Shown: positions 1 to 9,200 of the stretch, piece after piece
Layout of the letters: each line of letters starts with the position of its first letter
Position numbering within the stretch: position 1 is the first letter of the stretch
NCBI GenBank assembly: GCA_951801955.1
Contig: CATOOV010000002.1
Location: 62,001-126,000 of the forward strand
From: an uncultured Lachnospiraceae bacterium
GTDB lineage: Bacteria > Bacillota > Clostridia > Lachnospirales > Lachnospiraceae
Reading direction: 5' to 3'
Length of the DNA stretch: 64,000 nt
Translations under genes and position numbers: made by a program
Notes under the pieces: model-generated
Told to the model about the DNA's origin: nothing
Databases searched by the model: none
The model's input: the letters and a program-made list of their open reading frames with translations, nothing else

Positions 1-1
1 A

Positions 2-820
2 AGGATTGAAAACGGGGTGCAGATGCCAGGAAAAAAGATTTTAGAAGGTTTGCTGCAAAGATTAGGGATTACGGATCAGATTTGTGATATTTACCACAGC
101 CGGGAGGAATTAGAACGGTATGAAATGGAGCAGAATCTGGTTCGGTGCCTAGGGAAAAAACAATTTGCAGAGGCAGAAAGGCTTGCCGACCTTTTGGAAG
201 ACAAAATACAAAAAGTTCAAAATAAAGAATACAGCCGAAAAATGGAAGATCAGTATCTGAAATTTGCCAGAATATTGATTCGAAAACATCAGGGGGAAAG
301 TACCCAGAACATATTAAGACAACTATTGGAAGTGATTCACATGACCATTCCTGATTTTGACGGTGTGCATATTAAGACAAGGCTTTTGACCTACCATGAG
401 ATCAGTATTTTGAACAATATTGGATGCTGTTACCATACGATTGGGAGGAAGTGGGACGCCTTCCAGCTTTTATTAGAATTGAAAGAATATATGGAAAAAT
501 ATCTGTTGAACGGGCAGGAATTGTCGGTGAAGTATCCAATGATCTTACAGAACTTGTCCTCTTGGATGGGACAGGAAGGATATTATGAAGACGCCCTCGA
601 ACTCTGCCAGAAGGGAATCGAGTTCTGCATTGAATATGGAAAAATGCATACCTTTCCAATGCTCTTGTGCAATAAAGCATGTGCACTGGCAGAGCTGGGA
701 CAATATGAGATGTCTAAAGAGATTTTCTATCAGAGTTCTGCCGTATTTCAGGCAATGGGCCAGCAAGAACGTGCGGACCAGGTGAGAAAATATGCCGAGA
801 ATTATGGCATTTCAGAGTAA
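2..820 (+). CDS. XRE-family transcriptional regulator with TPR-like C-terminus (5' end cut by window edge)
   Basis: The frame is open from base 2, so the gene starts left of the window. The first visible residues, RIENGVQMPGKK, match the end of a Cro/C1-type (HTH_3) helix-turn-helix, so the DNA-binding domain lies mostly outside. The remaining roughly 250 residues are helical and read like tetratricopeptide repeats (YHTIGRKWDAFQLL; YYEDALELCQKGIEF; LGQYEMSKEIFYQS). This is the layout of Rgg/PlcR-like regulators, whose TPR part often binds a signalling peptide; that role is inference here. A GTG at 17 could be taken as a start but would cut through the HTH. Ends in TAA and is followed by a hairpin terminator. 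Confidence 0.75.
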   Translation, partial: RIENGVQMPGKKILEGLLQRLGITDQICDIYHSREELERYEMEQNLVRCLGKKQFAEAERLADLLEDKIQKVQNKEYSRKMEDQYLKFARILIRKHQGESTQNILRQLLEVIHMTIPDFDGVHIKTRLLTYHEISILNNIGCCYHTIGRKWDAFQLLLELKEYMEKYLLNGQELSVKYPMILQNLSSWMGQEGYYEDALELCQKGIEFCIEYGKMHTFPMLLCNKACALAELGQYEMSKEIFYQSSAVFQAMGQQERADQVRKYAENYGISE

Positions 821-846
821 ACGATTGTTGTGTTAAAAGGTTTCTT

Positions 847-895
847 CCACATCATCCAGAAAAAAACGGTTGGCTATGTTTTTTTCTGGGTGTGG
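847..895. terminator. Bidirectional hairpin terminator after the XRE gene
   Basis: CCAGAAAAAAAC (856-867) pairs perfectly with GTTTTTTTCTGG (878-889), extended by CCACA/TGTGG outside. The A- and T-runs within the arms make it look usable on either strand. It lies 27 bases after the stop codon. Confidence 0.6.
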
Positions 896-1265
896 ATTCC
901 ATGTATTAACACGAACACCTAATCTGGAAGATTTACCAGTAAATCTAGAATATGAAACGAATCTTTTTGGTCTTTCCATAAATTACCACCTCCCCTCTAC
1001 TCCTAAAATGATAGTGGAAAATAACAATTTTTGCCATGTGATAAGGAACAAAAAAATATTTGCACCAGATCATATGAAACTTGTCATGCGATGCATGACG
1101 TGCGCTTCGCATAAGCACGCTGGCAGCGGTCTTGAACAGATGAAAATGGCTTTTGAATCCTCTGAAAGCAGATATAAGCGCTTGCTTTCGGGGTTTTTTA
1201 TCATATAGGATTTGGGTGTCAAAAGGTAGTTCCAGAAAACCTTCTTGAAAAATTGCATAAAGAAA

Positions 1266-1300
1266 TTGGTCGCGGGAGTGCGTAAAACGCACATTTGTTC
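1266..1300 (+). repeat. Palindromic repeat family P, copy 1
   Basis: A 35-base segment beginning TTGGTCGCGG and containing GTGCGT-aaa-ACGCAC. It matches 35459-35493 at about 31 of 35 positions. Confidence 0.6.
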
Positions 1301-1376
1301 TGGGGGGGGGTAACTGACAATAAATACCAAAAAAAATGCAAACCGTGCCAAGCATATATGTTTGGAGCATATAGTC

Positions 1377-1385
1377 TGATATAAT
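1377..1385 (+). promoter_or_regulatory. Extended -10 promoter for the kinase/response regulator pair
   Basis: TGATATAAT is a perfect extended -10 (TGnTATAAT). No good -35 hexamer is seen at 16-18 bases. It lies about 90 bases before the kinase ATG. Confidence 0.4.
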
Positions 1386-1474
1386 AAAATGGTACTTACT
1401 GTGAATATTCGTGATCTGAACGGAAGGTTATCGGGTTTGGCTGTTTTAAATACAGATTGGGGGTATGGAAAGAA

Positions 1475-2779
1475 ATGTTAGGCGGTTCTGTGTATATTGC
1501 ATTGATTCGGTTTGTCATAAGCATTGCAGGCGTAATGATATTATTCTTTTTGATGAGTGAACTGAAGTTTGGAAGAAAAAAGTCAATTATTTTGTATAGC
1601 TGTTTTAATATTATATTGCTTATATTTGCCTGCACTTGGTATATGATTGACTGGGAAAGTTGTGTGAAGATGGTGGCTTTTGTGATCTATCTGTCCTTTG
1701 CTGTTTTCTCCATATTTATGAGCAGGGATAAGGTTTTCTTGTCCGTGTATAAGCTTGCGCTGGTATTTTATCTGCTTGCAGTATTCTTAATTACAGGAAT
1801 TGAGGTTGCAATTCTTTTTTTTGACAGGAATGTCTGGGCGGATATTGTCACTAGGATCGTGCTGATTATATTAATGTCTGTGTTTATCGAAAAAAAGATA
1901 AAAAAAGTAATTTTTGGGTTCGCAAATTATGTGGAGACTGAACTTGACCGGTTTAGCATTGTGGTAATGGTTATCAGCATTTTGTTTGGCATAGGGTTTA
2001 TTTTAAATCCAAACAGTCATGACCAGACGCCCTATCGCCTGTATCAAGTTATTATGAACTTTTTTTTGACAGGCGCCCTTCAGATTTTAGTATTCCGCCT
2101 GTATCTGCATATTGGAAAGGAGAAGGAATACCAGAAGGAATATCAGTTGATGGAAATGAATCACCGGTTGTTAGAGCGGAATATGGAGCTTTTAGAAGAG
2201 TCTGCAGAGTCAGGAAGAAGGATCCGCCATGACGCCAGGCACCATAATGTGGTGATCGCTGAGTATGTCCGAAGAGGGCAAAATGAAGAGTTGCTGCAGT
2301 ATTTGAAAGAATATGAGAAGGGGATGGCTGTGGATGTGCCAGAAGCAATATGTGCCAATACAGCCGTCAACAACCTTCTTTCAGCATATACCAGGAATGC
2401 CAAGAAAGAACAGATAAAAGTTACGCTGGATGTGGAATTGGGGAAGGTTCTGCCGATTCCAAATATTGATTTGGTTACAATTTTGGCTAATGCTTATGAA
2501 AATGCCATTTATGGATGTATGGAGGTAAAAAAACAGTCAAAAGGGATGGAGTGTTTTATCCATTTAATGCTTAAGAGAAAAAAGAACAAGTTGGTGATTT
2601 GCTGCAGCAATACCTGCAGAATCGAGACTGAGATTAAAAATGGGTTGCCAAAACCAGAATTTACAGGCGGGGTTGGTGTGTTAAGCATTGTTAAAACGGC
2701 AGAAAAATTTGATGGGGAATACGATTTTAAAAATGATAACGGCGTATTTGTCTTTCGGTTGATTATGAATATCCCCTAG
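1475..2779 (+). CDS. AgrC/ComD-like sensor histidine kinase with GHKL ATPase domain
   Basis: About 434 residues. The first 210 form six or so hydrophobic segments, as in peptide-sensing kinases of the AgrC type. A short coiled linker follows, then RRIRHDARHH with the likely phospho-acceptor His near residue 252, and a GHKL ATPase domain with N-box NAYENAIYG near 342 and G-box GGVGVLSIV near 402. A TTG at 1457 is an alternative start, but the ATG at 1475 is preceded by GGGGG. A LytTR response regulator follows after 108 bases, so the two form a two-component system. No agrB/agrD-type peptide genes are adjacent, so the signal is unknown. Confidence 0.85.
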   Translation: MLGGSVYIALIRFVISIAGVMILFFLMSELKFGRKKSIILYSCFNIILLIFACTWYMIDWESCVKMVAFVIYLSFAVFSIFMSRDKVFLSVYKLALVFYLLAVFLITGIEVAILFFDRNVWADIVTRIVLIILMSVFIEKKIKKVIFGFANYVETELDRFSIVVMVISILFGIGFILNPNSHDQTPYRLYQVIMNFFLTGALQILVFRLYLHIGKEKEYQKEYQLMEMNHRLLERNMELLEESAESGRRIRHDARHHNVVIAEYVRRGQNEELLQYLKEYEKGMAVDVPEAICANTAVNNLLSAYTRNAKKEQIKVTLDVELGKVLPIPNIDLVTILANAYENAIYGCMEVKKQSKGMECFIHLMLKRKKNKLVICCSNTCRIETEIKNGLPKPEFTGGVGVLSIVKTAEKFDGEYDFKNDNGVFVFRLIMNIP

Positions 2780-2887
2780 ATTTTTCTCATACGCCGATGG
2801 GATTGGGCTTCCATATTTGATCTGTGCCCTGCTTTTACTTTGCAGGGGGAAAAACAATAAAGCCATAAAGAGAGAAAGAGGTGCAGT

Positions 2888-3616
2888 ATGTATCTGATCG
2901 CACTCTGTGATGATGAGACGGCAGAATTGAATAAAACAGAAGAAATGCTCAATGGCTATAAAAAAAGGCATCCTCAGATAGAGCTTTTCATAGAATGCTT
3001 TGAAGATGCAGATGAATTACTCTATATGGTCAGGGAAGAAAATTATATGCCAGATTTGATGTTGATGGATATTTATATGCCAGAAAAGCTGGGGATTGAA
3101 GTTGCAAAAGAACTGCGTGACATGGGAAATAACAGTATCATTGTGTTTCTTACCACATCCAGGGAACATGCGCTTCAGGCTTTTGGTGTGGACGCAGCAC
3201 AGTATTTGGTAAAACCTGTGTCAGAAGAACGGTTATTTCCAGTCCTGGATAAATTTTTTGCCAGCGCGGCAGAGGAACGCAAAAAATATCTTGTTCTGCG
3301 TGTCAATGGAAGGATCCAGCGGGTGGCAGTGAGTGATATTATATATTGTGAGGCACAGGGAAAAAACCAATGCCTGTATCTTGAAGACGGCACACAATGC
3401 CTGCTGCGCATGACTATGACAGAGATTTATGAGATGCTCTCTGCGTACCAGGAGTTTGTAAGGGTTGGGGTTGCCTTTATCTTAAATATGGACCATATTG
3501 ACAACCTGAACGCCAAAGATATCTGTTTAAGCACCGGAAAGAAAATTTATCTGCCGAGGGGGGCATACAAAACGTTAAAGGAACAGTATTTTCAATATTA
3601 CTGTGGGGAGGAGTGA
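2888..3616 (+). CDS. LytTR-family response regulator (AgrA/ComE-like)
   Basis: 242 residues. The receiver domain covers residues 1-120: acidic pocket DDE at 8-10, phospho-acceptor Asp 61 in LMLMDIYMP, switch Thr in FLTTS and conserved Lys 109 in YLVKP. Residues about 140-238 form a LytTR DNA-binding domain (VSDIIYCEAQGKN; FVRVGVAFILNMDHI). The start ATG has GAAAGAGGTG upstream. It is expected to be phosphorylated by the kinase encoded just before it and to bind paired direct repeats; the target genes are not evident from the sequence. Confidence 0.88.
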   Translation: MYLIALCDDETAELNKTEEMLNGYKKRHPQIELFIECFEDADELLYMVREENYMPDLMLMDIYMPEKLGIEVAKELRDMGNNSIIVFLTTSREHALQAFGVDAAQYLVKPVSEERLFPVLDKFFASAAEERKKYLVLRVNGRIQRVAVSDIIYCEAQGKNQCLYLEDGTQCLLRMTMTEIYEMLSAYQEFVRVGVAFILNMDHIDNLNAKDICLSTGKKIYLPRGAYKTLKEQYFQYYCGEE

Positions 3617-3765
3617 GAAGTGTAAGTGGATATTATGTTATGTGGGATTTTTATTATTATAAAAGGAGGGAAAAATTAGTTGAAGGAAATATTATGAAGT
3701 GTTAAGATTTTTATAAACCATACCATGTATTTAAGTGAATAGAAAATTAAATTTGGAGGAGAGAG

Positions 3766-5424
3766 ATGGATATAAATGATTATGAAACAGGAAAGTTAAA
3801 CAATGATGTGCAACAATATGATGATCTTGACGATTTTAAAAGGGATATACTGAATCATCTACGTACTGAAAAAGAAAGCTGGAAGGAAAAAATTAATCAT
3901 ATTATTAATTCAAATGGATATACAAAAGTAGCATTTGCGGAACTTTGTGAAGTGAGTCGAATTTCCGTAGGAAAATGGTGTAAAGGTTCTATTCCCAAAA
4001 GTAGGGAAATGTTTATAAAAATTGGATTTGCAGCACACTATAACTTAGATCAAATGAATAAGTTTTTAATGAGATATGGAAAATATACAGCCCTGTATGC
4101 AAAGTCTTTGGAAGATAGCGTATATATCTTTGTGTTAAATTCTAATCATATTCCCCATAATTATAATGTATGCAAAAAGATTTTGGAAAAAATACATTTT
4201 AAGATGCAGGGACAGGAAATAATAGGGGGCTCCTGTTATGATACTTCTGATCTTTTGGAAGAAATATTAAATTTATCAGAAGAATCGGAACTAGTGGAAT
4301 TTATTCAAAATAATAGCGAGGCTTATAAAGAACCTTATAGAAAGTTTTATGCATATGTAGAAGACTTTCTAATAGCAAATTGTATAGGTTTTAAAAGTGG
4401 TGAAGTATTTAATAACTGTTTGGCGCCAAAAGGTAACTGGTCTTCTTCACTCCGTAAATGCGTATATGCAATACGAAAAAAGCAATGGTTTCCAATGCGG
4501 AGAAAAGTAATTTCTTTAGGTTTGCATTTGAATATGAATTTGAAACAGATTAATGATATGCTTCAATTAGCACAAATGGAAACTTTATGTGCAAAAAATC
4601 CGGTGGAGCTTGCAATTATATATGCCTTGGTGGATGCGGACTTGAATAATGTAATTTCTTGTGATGGAACTAATGAATTATGTATCTATATAAAAGAAAT
4701 TCTTTCGGAATTAGAAATAGATGATACAGAAGATTTTCTTTCGGAATTAGAAATAGATGATACAGAAGATTTAGCAGTTGGTGGACCAATTTTGGTATTG
4801 CTTGAAATGGAAACAGTCAAGAGTTTTTCCTTAAATTCCCAGACACAATGGACAATTGGAAGAAGTTGTCCAGAGAACTTCCCAGACATTCCATTACAAT
4901 CACCCATTGCAGGAAGAAATCAAGGTCAATTTCAGCGTATCGAAGGGCAGTGGTTTTATGTGGATGGCAAAAGCCGTAATGGTACATTTTATAATGGACA
5001 AAAAATAGTGACTGGATTAAATGGTAAGCTTCAATCAGTAGCATTGAGTAATGGAGATATACTCCGTGTGGACAATAGTAATCTTACTACACCAGATCCC
5101 AGAGGTGTCTGGATGTTATTTACTGAAGATTATATCAACGGGGAGTGGGTAATGTATTCACTTGAAAAAAACACTACAATTATTGGACGAGATCCCGAAA
5201 GGTGTCAAATTGTACAGCCACTTCCTTATATTTCATCCCAACATGTGAAAATTACATATTTGAATGGAAATTACTATATTTCAGACTGTAATAGTAAATC
5301 AGGAACTTGGCTGAATGGGGAAAGGGTGGAAGGCTCTAAAATACTCCAGGAAAAAGACAAGATTTCATTGTGTGATTGCTTTTTTATTTTTACAGGGAAC
5401 AGTCTTCTTTATCATAAACAATAG
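3766..5424 (+). CDS. HTH protein with two C-terminal FHA domains
   Basis: 552 residues, start preceded by GGAGGAGAG. Residues about 45-90 resemble a helix-turn-helix (FAELCEVSRISVGKWCKG). The middle (100-310) is unrecognised. Two forkhead-associated domains follow. FHA1 (about 345-445) has IGRS and SRNGTFYNG, but the usual Ser-Arg-x-x-His stretch reads AGRNQGQ, so phosphothreonine binding may be lost. FHA2 (about 460-545) has IIGRD, ISSQHVKI and SGTWLNG and looks competent. Between HTH and FHA lies an exact 12-residue tandem duplication (LSELEIDDTEDF/L). FHA domains read phosphothreonine, so the kinase encoded at 10894 is the natural partner; that link is inference. The gene is visibly A+T-rich compared with the housekeeping genes. 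Confidence 0.8.
   Translation: MDINDYETGKLNNDVQQYDDLDDFKRDILNHLRTEKESWKEKINHIINSNGYTKVAFAELCEVSRISVGKWCKGSIPKSREMFIKIGFAAHYNLDQMNKFLMRYGKYTALYAKSLEDSVYIFVLNSNHIPHNYNVCKKILEKIHFKMQGQEIIGGSCYDTSDLLEEILNLSEESELVEFIQNNSEAYKEPYRKFYAYVEDFLIANCIGFKSGEVFNNCLAPKGNWSSSLRKCVYAIRKKQWFPMRRKVISLGLHLNMNLKQINDMLQLAQMETLCAKNPVELAIIYALVDADLNNVISCDGTNELCIYIKEILSELEIDDTEDFLSELEIDDTEDLAVGGPILVLLEMETVKSFSLNSQTQWTIGRSCPENFPDIPLQSPIAGRNQGQFQRIEGQWFYVDGKSRNGTFYNGQKIVTGLNGKLQSVALSNGDILRVDNSNLTTPDPRGVWMLFTEDYINGEWVMYSLEKNTTIIGRDPERCQIVQPLPYISSQHVKITYLNGNYYISDCNSKSGTWLNGERVEGSKILQEKDKISLCDCFFIFTGNSLLYHKQ
4700..4771 (+). repeat. 36-bp tandem duplication inside the HTH-FHA gene
   Basis: Two nearly identical 36-base units, starting at 4700 and 4736 (TTCTTTCGGAATTAGAAATA and on). 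Each encodes LSELEIDDTED plus one residue, so the frame is kept. Confidence 0.9.
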
Positions 5425-5860
5425 AAAGGTATTACATTATCCAAATGAAAAAAGGGGTATTTTAAAAATTAGATATACAAGGTAGCTAAAAGTAATTCAG
5501 CTACCTGGATTACAGGGGAGTAAGAAACATTTTAATAAAAATTATAAGTGTGTGAAGTTGCAGGAAGCCTATAAATTAGACTTCCTGTTTTGCGTACATG
5601 GAGAATGTGATAACTATAGGTGCAAATAGAAAAAATAATATTTATTATAATATATCTAGAAATTGAGAACACTAGATTAATTTACATGATAAAAAAATAA
5701 ACAGAAACCTATTATGCGTTGTCAAGATAATTTAAGTTATATTCGTCGATATTAGTTATTACTCATTAGAGTGACTACCAATAATTAATTATTTTATTCT
5801 TTCTATAGTGTAAAGTCAATTTTTTAATATTTTAAATAATGGGAAATAGGAGGGCAAAAG
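5425..5860. other. A+T-rich intergenic region
   Basis: 436 bases without a supportable gene. It holds two hairpins: AGGTAGCT/AGCTACCT near 5480-5507 and a terminator-like one at 5561-5591. The rest is very A+T-rich, with no promoter I could fix with confidence. Confidence 0.5.
5561..5591 (+). terminator. Probable terminator downstream of the HTH-FHA gene
   Basis: CAGGAAG (5561-5567) pairs with CTTCCTG (5581-5587), followed by TTTT. Confidence 0.5.
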
Positions 5861-6106
5861 ATGAAGAACAAAGTTACAGTTATGAAAGGCGAAAGATCAA
5901 GACTGCATTTTTATCTGCAGTCTGAAAAAGGGAAGTATTATTTGTTTTCACAGTCATATACCAATGGGGTCTATGAATTTTTCAAGTCAGGGAGATCCGA
6001 AAGGGAGGTGCGCAATTATCGTAAATGGAATCGTAATCCCAAACTTGACAAAACCATTGAGAAGATCCCCATGTATATAAAATACATAGTCTGGGAGGTG
6101 GTTTAA
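5861..6106 (+). CDS. Small protein of unknown function, 81 residues
   Basis: The start ATG has a strong AGGAGGG 8 bases upstream, which supports translation. The protein is basic and compact with many Tyr and Phe residues (YYLFSQSYTNGVYEFF) and no signal peptide or membrane segment. I do not recognise a family. It ends 116 bases before the large secreted protein and reads in the same direction, so it may belong to that transcription unit. Its place inside the FHA/kinase/phosphatase block suggests a shared role, but nothing in its sequence shows what it does. Confidence 0.7.
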   Translation: MKNKVTVMKGERSRLHFYLQSEKGKYYLFSQSYTNGVYEFFKSGRSEREVRNYRKWNRNPKLDKTIEKIPMYIKYIVWEVV

Positions 6107-6222
6107 CAAAAGGGAATTTTTATTTTTTTACCGTTTCGAATGATGCCATATTATAGTAGCCAAAAATTTTGGGAAGGAGTCTAAATCGTTTCTTTTCCAA
6201 GCAAAAGAAAGGGTGGTATAGG

Positions 6223-9200
6223 ATGAAAAATAAAAAACAGCATCCAAATGGATATAGAAAAATTTCAATATGGAAAAACTTTTGGATTTTATTGGTGGTT
6301 ATGCTTTTATTTACAACGTTTTTAGGTGGAAGGATAAATGTAAAGGCAGCTGCTAAGACGTTCACATCCTCGGAGGTTGCAGATTATTTTAACAAGCAGG
6401 TAGGAAAAAGTTACCCTTCTGGAATGTGTTTAAAATTTGTGGCAGATTCCTTTGGAAATTTGGGAGCTGATAGAAGCAGTACTTGTTGTGCATACAAATA
6501 TGGGAGTAGCCATATTACTTCTAAAAATATAGATAATATTCCAGTTGGGGCGGATGTTTTTTTCGGGGCATGCGGAGGAGGACCTTGTAAAACGTGCAAA
6601 TCCAGTTATTATGGACATATAGGGGTTTATGTAGGAGATGGATATTTTGTACATGCGACAGGAGGGAAAGTCCAAAAAACATCCTTAAAAGGTACCAATT
6701 GGAAAAATAAATACCGTGGATGGGGATATCATGGAAACGTAAATATTTCCCAATCTACATCTGGTAATAATAAACCAGAATCGGGTCAACAGCCTATTCT
6801 CTCTTGTCTTGATTTTCCAGAAGATGGAAGGGCTTATAGCGAAACAGACAAGATAGTTATTCAAGGGTGGTTTATAACGCCAGATGGGGTTGCGTGTGTA
6901 AATGCAGGCAAAGCCGAGGGTTCTGATTTAGTGCAGTGCAGTATGTATTCCAGACCGGATGTGTCTAACTTATACCCTGGTTATCCTACAGGCAGCGAGG
7001 GGTTTCGGGTGGAAGCCACGCCGGCGCAATTGCAACTAACCCCTGGCAGCAATACAATCGTTATTAGGGGATATTCGAAAAATGGACAAGTTGTTGAGAT
7101 AGGGAAACGGACAATCAATTATGAACCAAATTTTTTCCATATAGATACGCCTGCCAAGGATCTCAACAGCATTTCAACAACATCGGATATATATGGCTGG
7201 GTCATTTCAAAAAAAGGGATCTCCAAACTTGTTATTGTGCTCAATGATGTGGAATACGAAATAACAAACCGGTTCCAGCGTCCCGACGTCGCCCAATACC
7301 ATCCGGGATATGATGTTTCCAAGGCAGGATTTTCTTACCAGATAGATCCCACCAAGTTCCGTAACGGCATGAACAGCCTGAAAGTCAGAGCTTACACCTC
7401 ATCCAAAGATTATTTTGAAATATACAATGGGATGTTTGAAGGGATCAAGATGTGGGAGGGGTATTTTGACTCCGATTATTATTACGCCCGATATAAGGAC
7501 AGTGACGTGGACGTAAGGAATATTGGTCAAAACGAGGAGAAACTGAAATACCATTATTACACGGCTGGGATTGAAAAAGGGTACAGCCCCTGTATTTCCT
7601 TTGATGCAAAATACTATAAAGAAAATAATGGGGATCTTCGTGACAAGAGTTATAAATTTGTATATGAACATTTTGTAAGGTTTGTCTTGGGGAATGGTGA
7701 AATACGCCCGTTAAGCCCGTGGCTGCATTTGGGATTTTACCGCGACCATTATAGGGACGAGCTTGGTTCGATGGATTCTAAAACGCTGGTGACCCACCAT
7801 AAGGTGTATGGTTCGCGGGAAGGGCGGCTGGGAGCGCCCACACAGGAAGCAGAGGCGTTTTGTAAGTTGTATAATCCCATTCGATATGCAGGCTGTAAAG
7901 GGAATGAGGATGTGAGGAATGCATTTGGTGATGGTTCTACAAATGAGAGCAGGGATTTGCTTTGGTTCCATTTTTGGTATTATGTGCTGGGAGGAAGCGA
8001 TGAACATCAGGCATCAGACGAGTTTTGTTTCAATTATGTGAAGAAAACCTATAACTTAAAAACCAATATGGATGCGTTCTGGTGGTATATGGATACAGGG
8101 TATTCCCAGAAGTTAGATACTGTACAAAAAACAGAGGTATCGCATGTCCATACGCTGGAAAAGACTGAGGCACAGCCTGCGTCCTGCGTCAAATCTGGAA
8201 ATAGGGAGTATTGGACCTGTACAAATACAGATTGTAATAAGGTCTATGCCGATGCCGATGCGGTCATTGATGCAACTGTAGAAATGATGTCAATACCTAA
8301 AACGGAACATACCTGGGATGAAGGGATTGTAACAAAGGAACCATTGGGGATGAAAACAGGCATTAAGACTTATACCTGTTCAGAATGCGGCAAGATTCGG
8401 ACAGAGGAAATTGCTGCAACAGGGAAACATATGTTGGTCAAGGTAGAGGAACAGCCAGCAGGATGTATCGAAAATGGAACTAGGGAGCACTGGCGCTGTA
8501 CAGACTGTGGCATATTGTTTGCGGATAAAGATGCAAGTACAGAAACCACAGTAGAAGAATTGGAAATCTCCTGTACAGGGCATGTCTGGGACGAAGGCGA
8601 GGTGTCGATGGAACCTGCTGCCGATCAGGCAGGTATGAAAGTATATACCTGTACCGTGTGCGGGTCTTCCAGGTTGGAAGAAGTGTCTCTTCCAGGGGAA
8701 ACACATAAGCTGTCTAAGGTGGAAAAAAAGGCGGCTAATTGTACAAATCCAGGACACGAAGCGTACTGGATTTGTACGGATTGCGGCAAGGTATTTGAAG
8801 ATGCGGAGGGCAAAAAAGAAACAAGCACCGGAGCCATGGAGATCCCAAAGACAGCACATGCCTGGGATGGAGGCAAAGTGATTAAGGAACCATCTATCAG
8901 CACCCTATATACTTGTATACAATGTGGAACAACAAAAAAACAAGAAATACCTCCTTCTGGAGGAGGACATATACTGTCCAAGGTGGCTGCCAAAAAAGAA
9001 AGCTGTTTGGAAAACGGGAACAAGGAGCACTGGAGCTGCACGGACTGCGGTATGTTGTTTGCGGATAAAGATGCAAGGACAGAAACCACGGCGGAAGCTG
9101 TTACAATTCCGCAAAAGCCACACAATTGGGATAAGGGCGAGGTACTAAAAGAGCCGACATCAACAGAGAAGGGGATAAAAATTCTTCGGTGTACAATCTG

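Larger units (their letters stand above)
896..1474. other. Long intergenic region before the agr-like kinase
   Basis: No convincing gene: the reading frames here lack a ribosome-binding site and resemble nothing known. Visible are a terminator-like hairpin (GAAAGCA 1164-1170 / TGCTTTC 1183-1189, then T6), a copy of a palindromic repeat (1266-1300), a run of nine G (1302-1310) and an extended -10 promoter near 1377. A small RNA ending at about 1200 is possible but no promoter for it was found. Confidence 0.5.

Noticed and set aside
870-1208. 112-codon plus-strand frame and 141-codon minus-strand frame in the first intergenic region
   Set aside because: No ribosome-binding site, no family resemblance, and the plus frame runs through hairpins and a T-run.
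1389-1481. 30-codon frame (MVLTVNIRDLNGRLSG...) overlapping the kinase start, a possible signal peptide
   Set aside because: No ribosome-binding site, and its ATG lies only 3 bases after the -10 element, so it would not be on the transcript.
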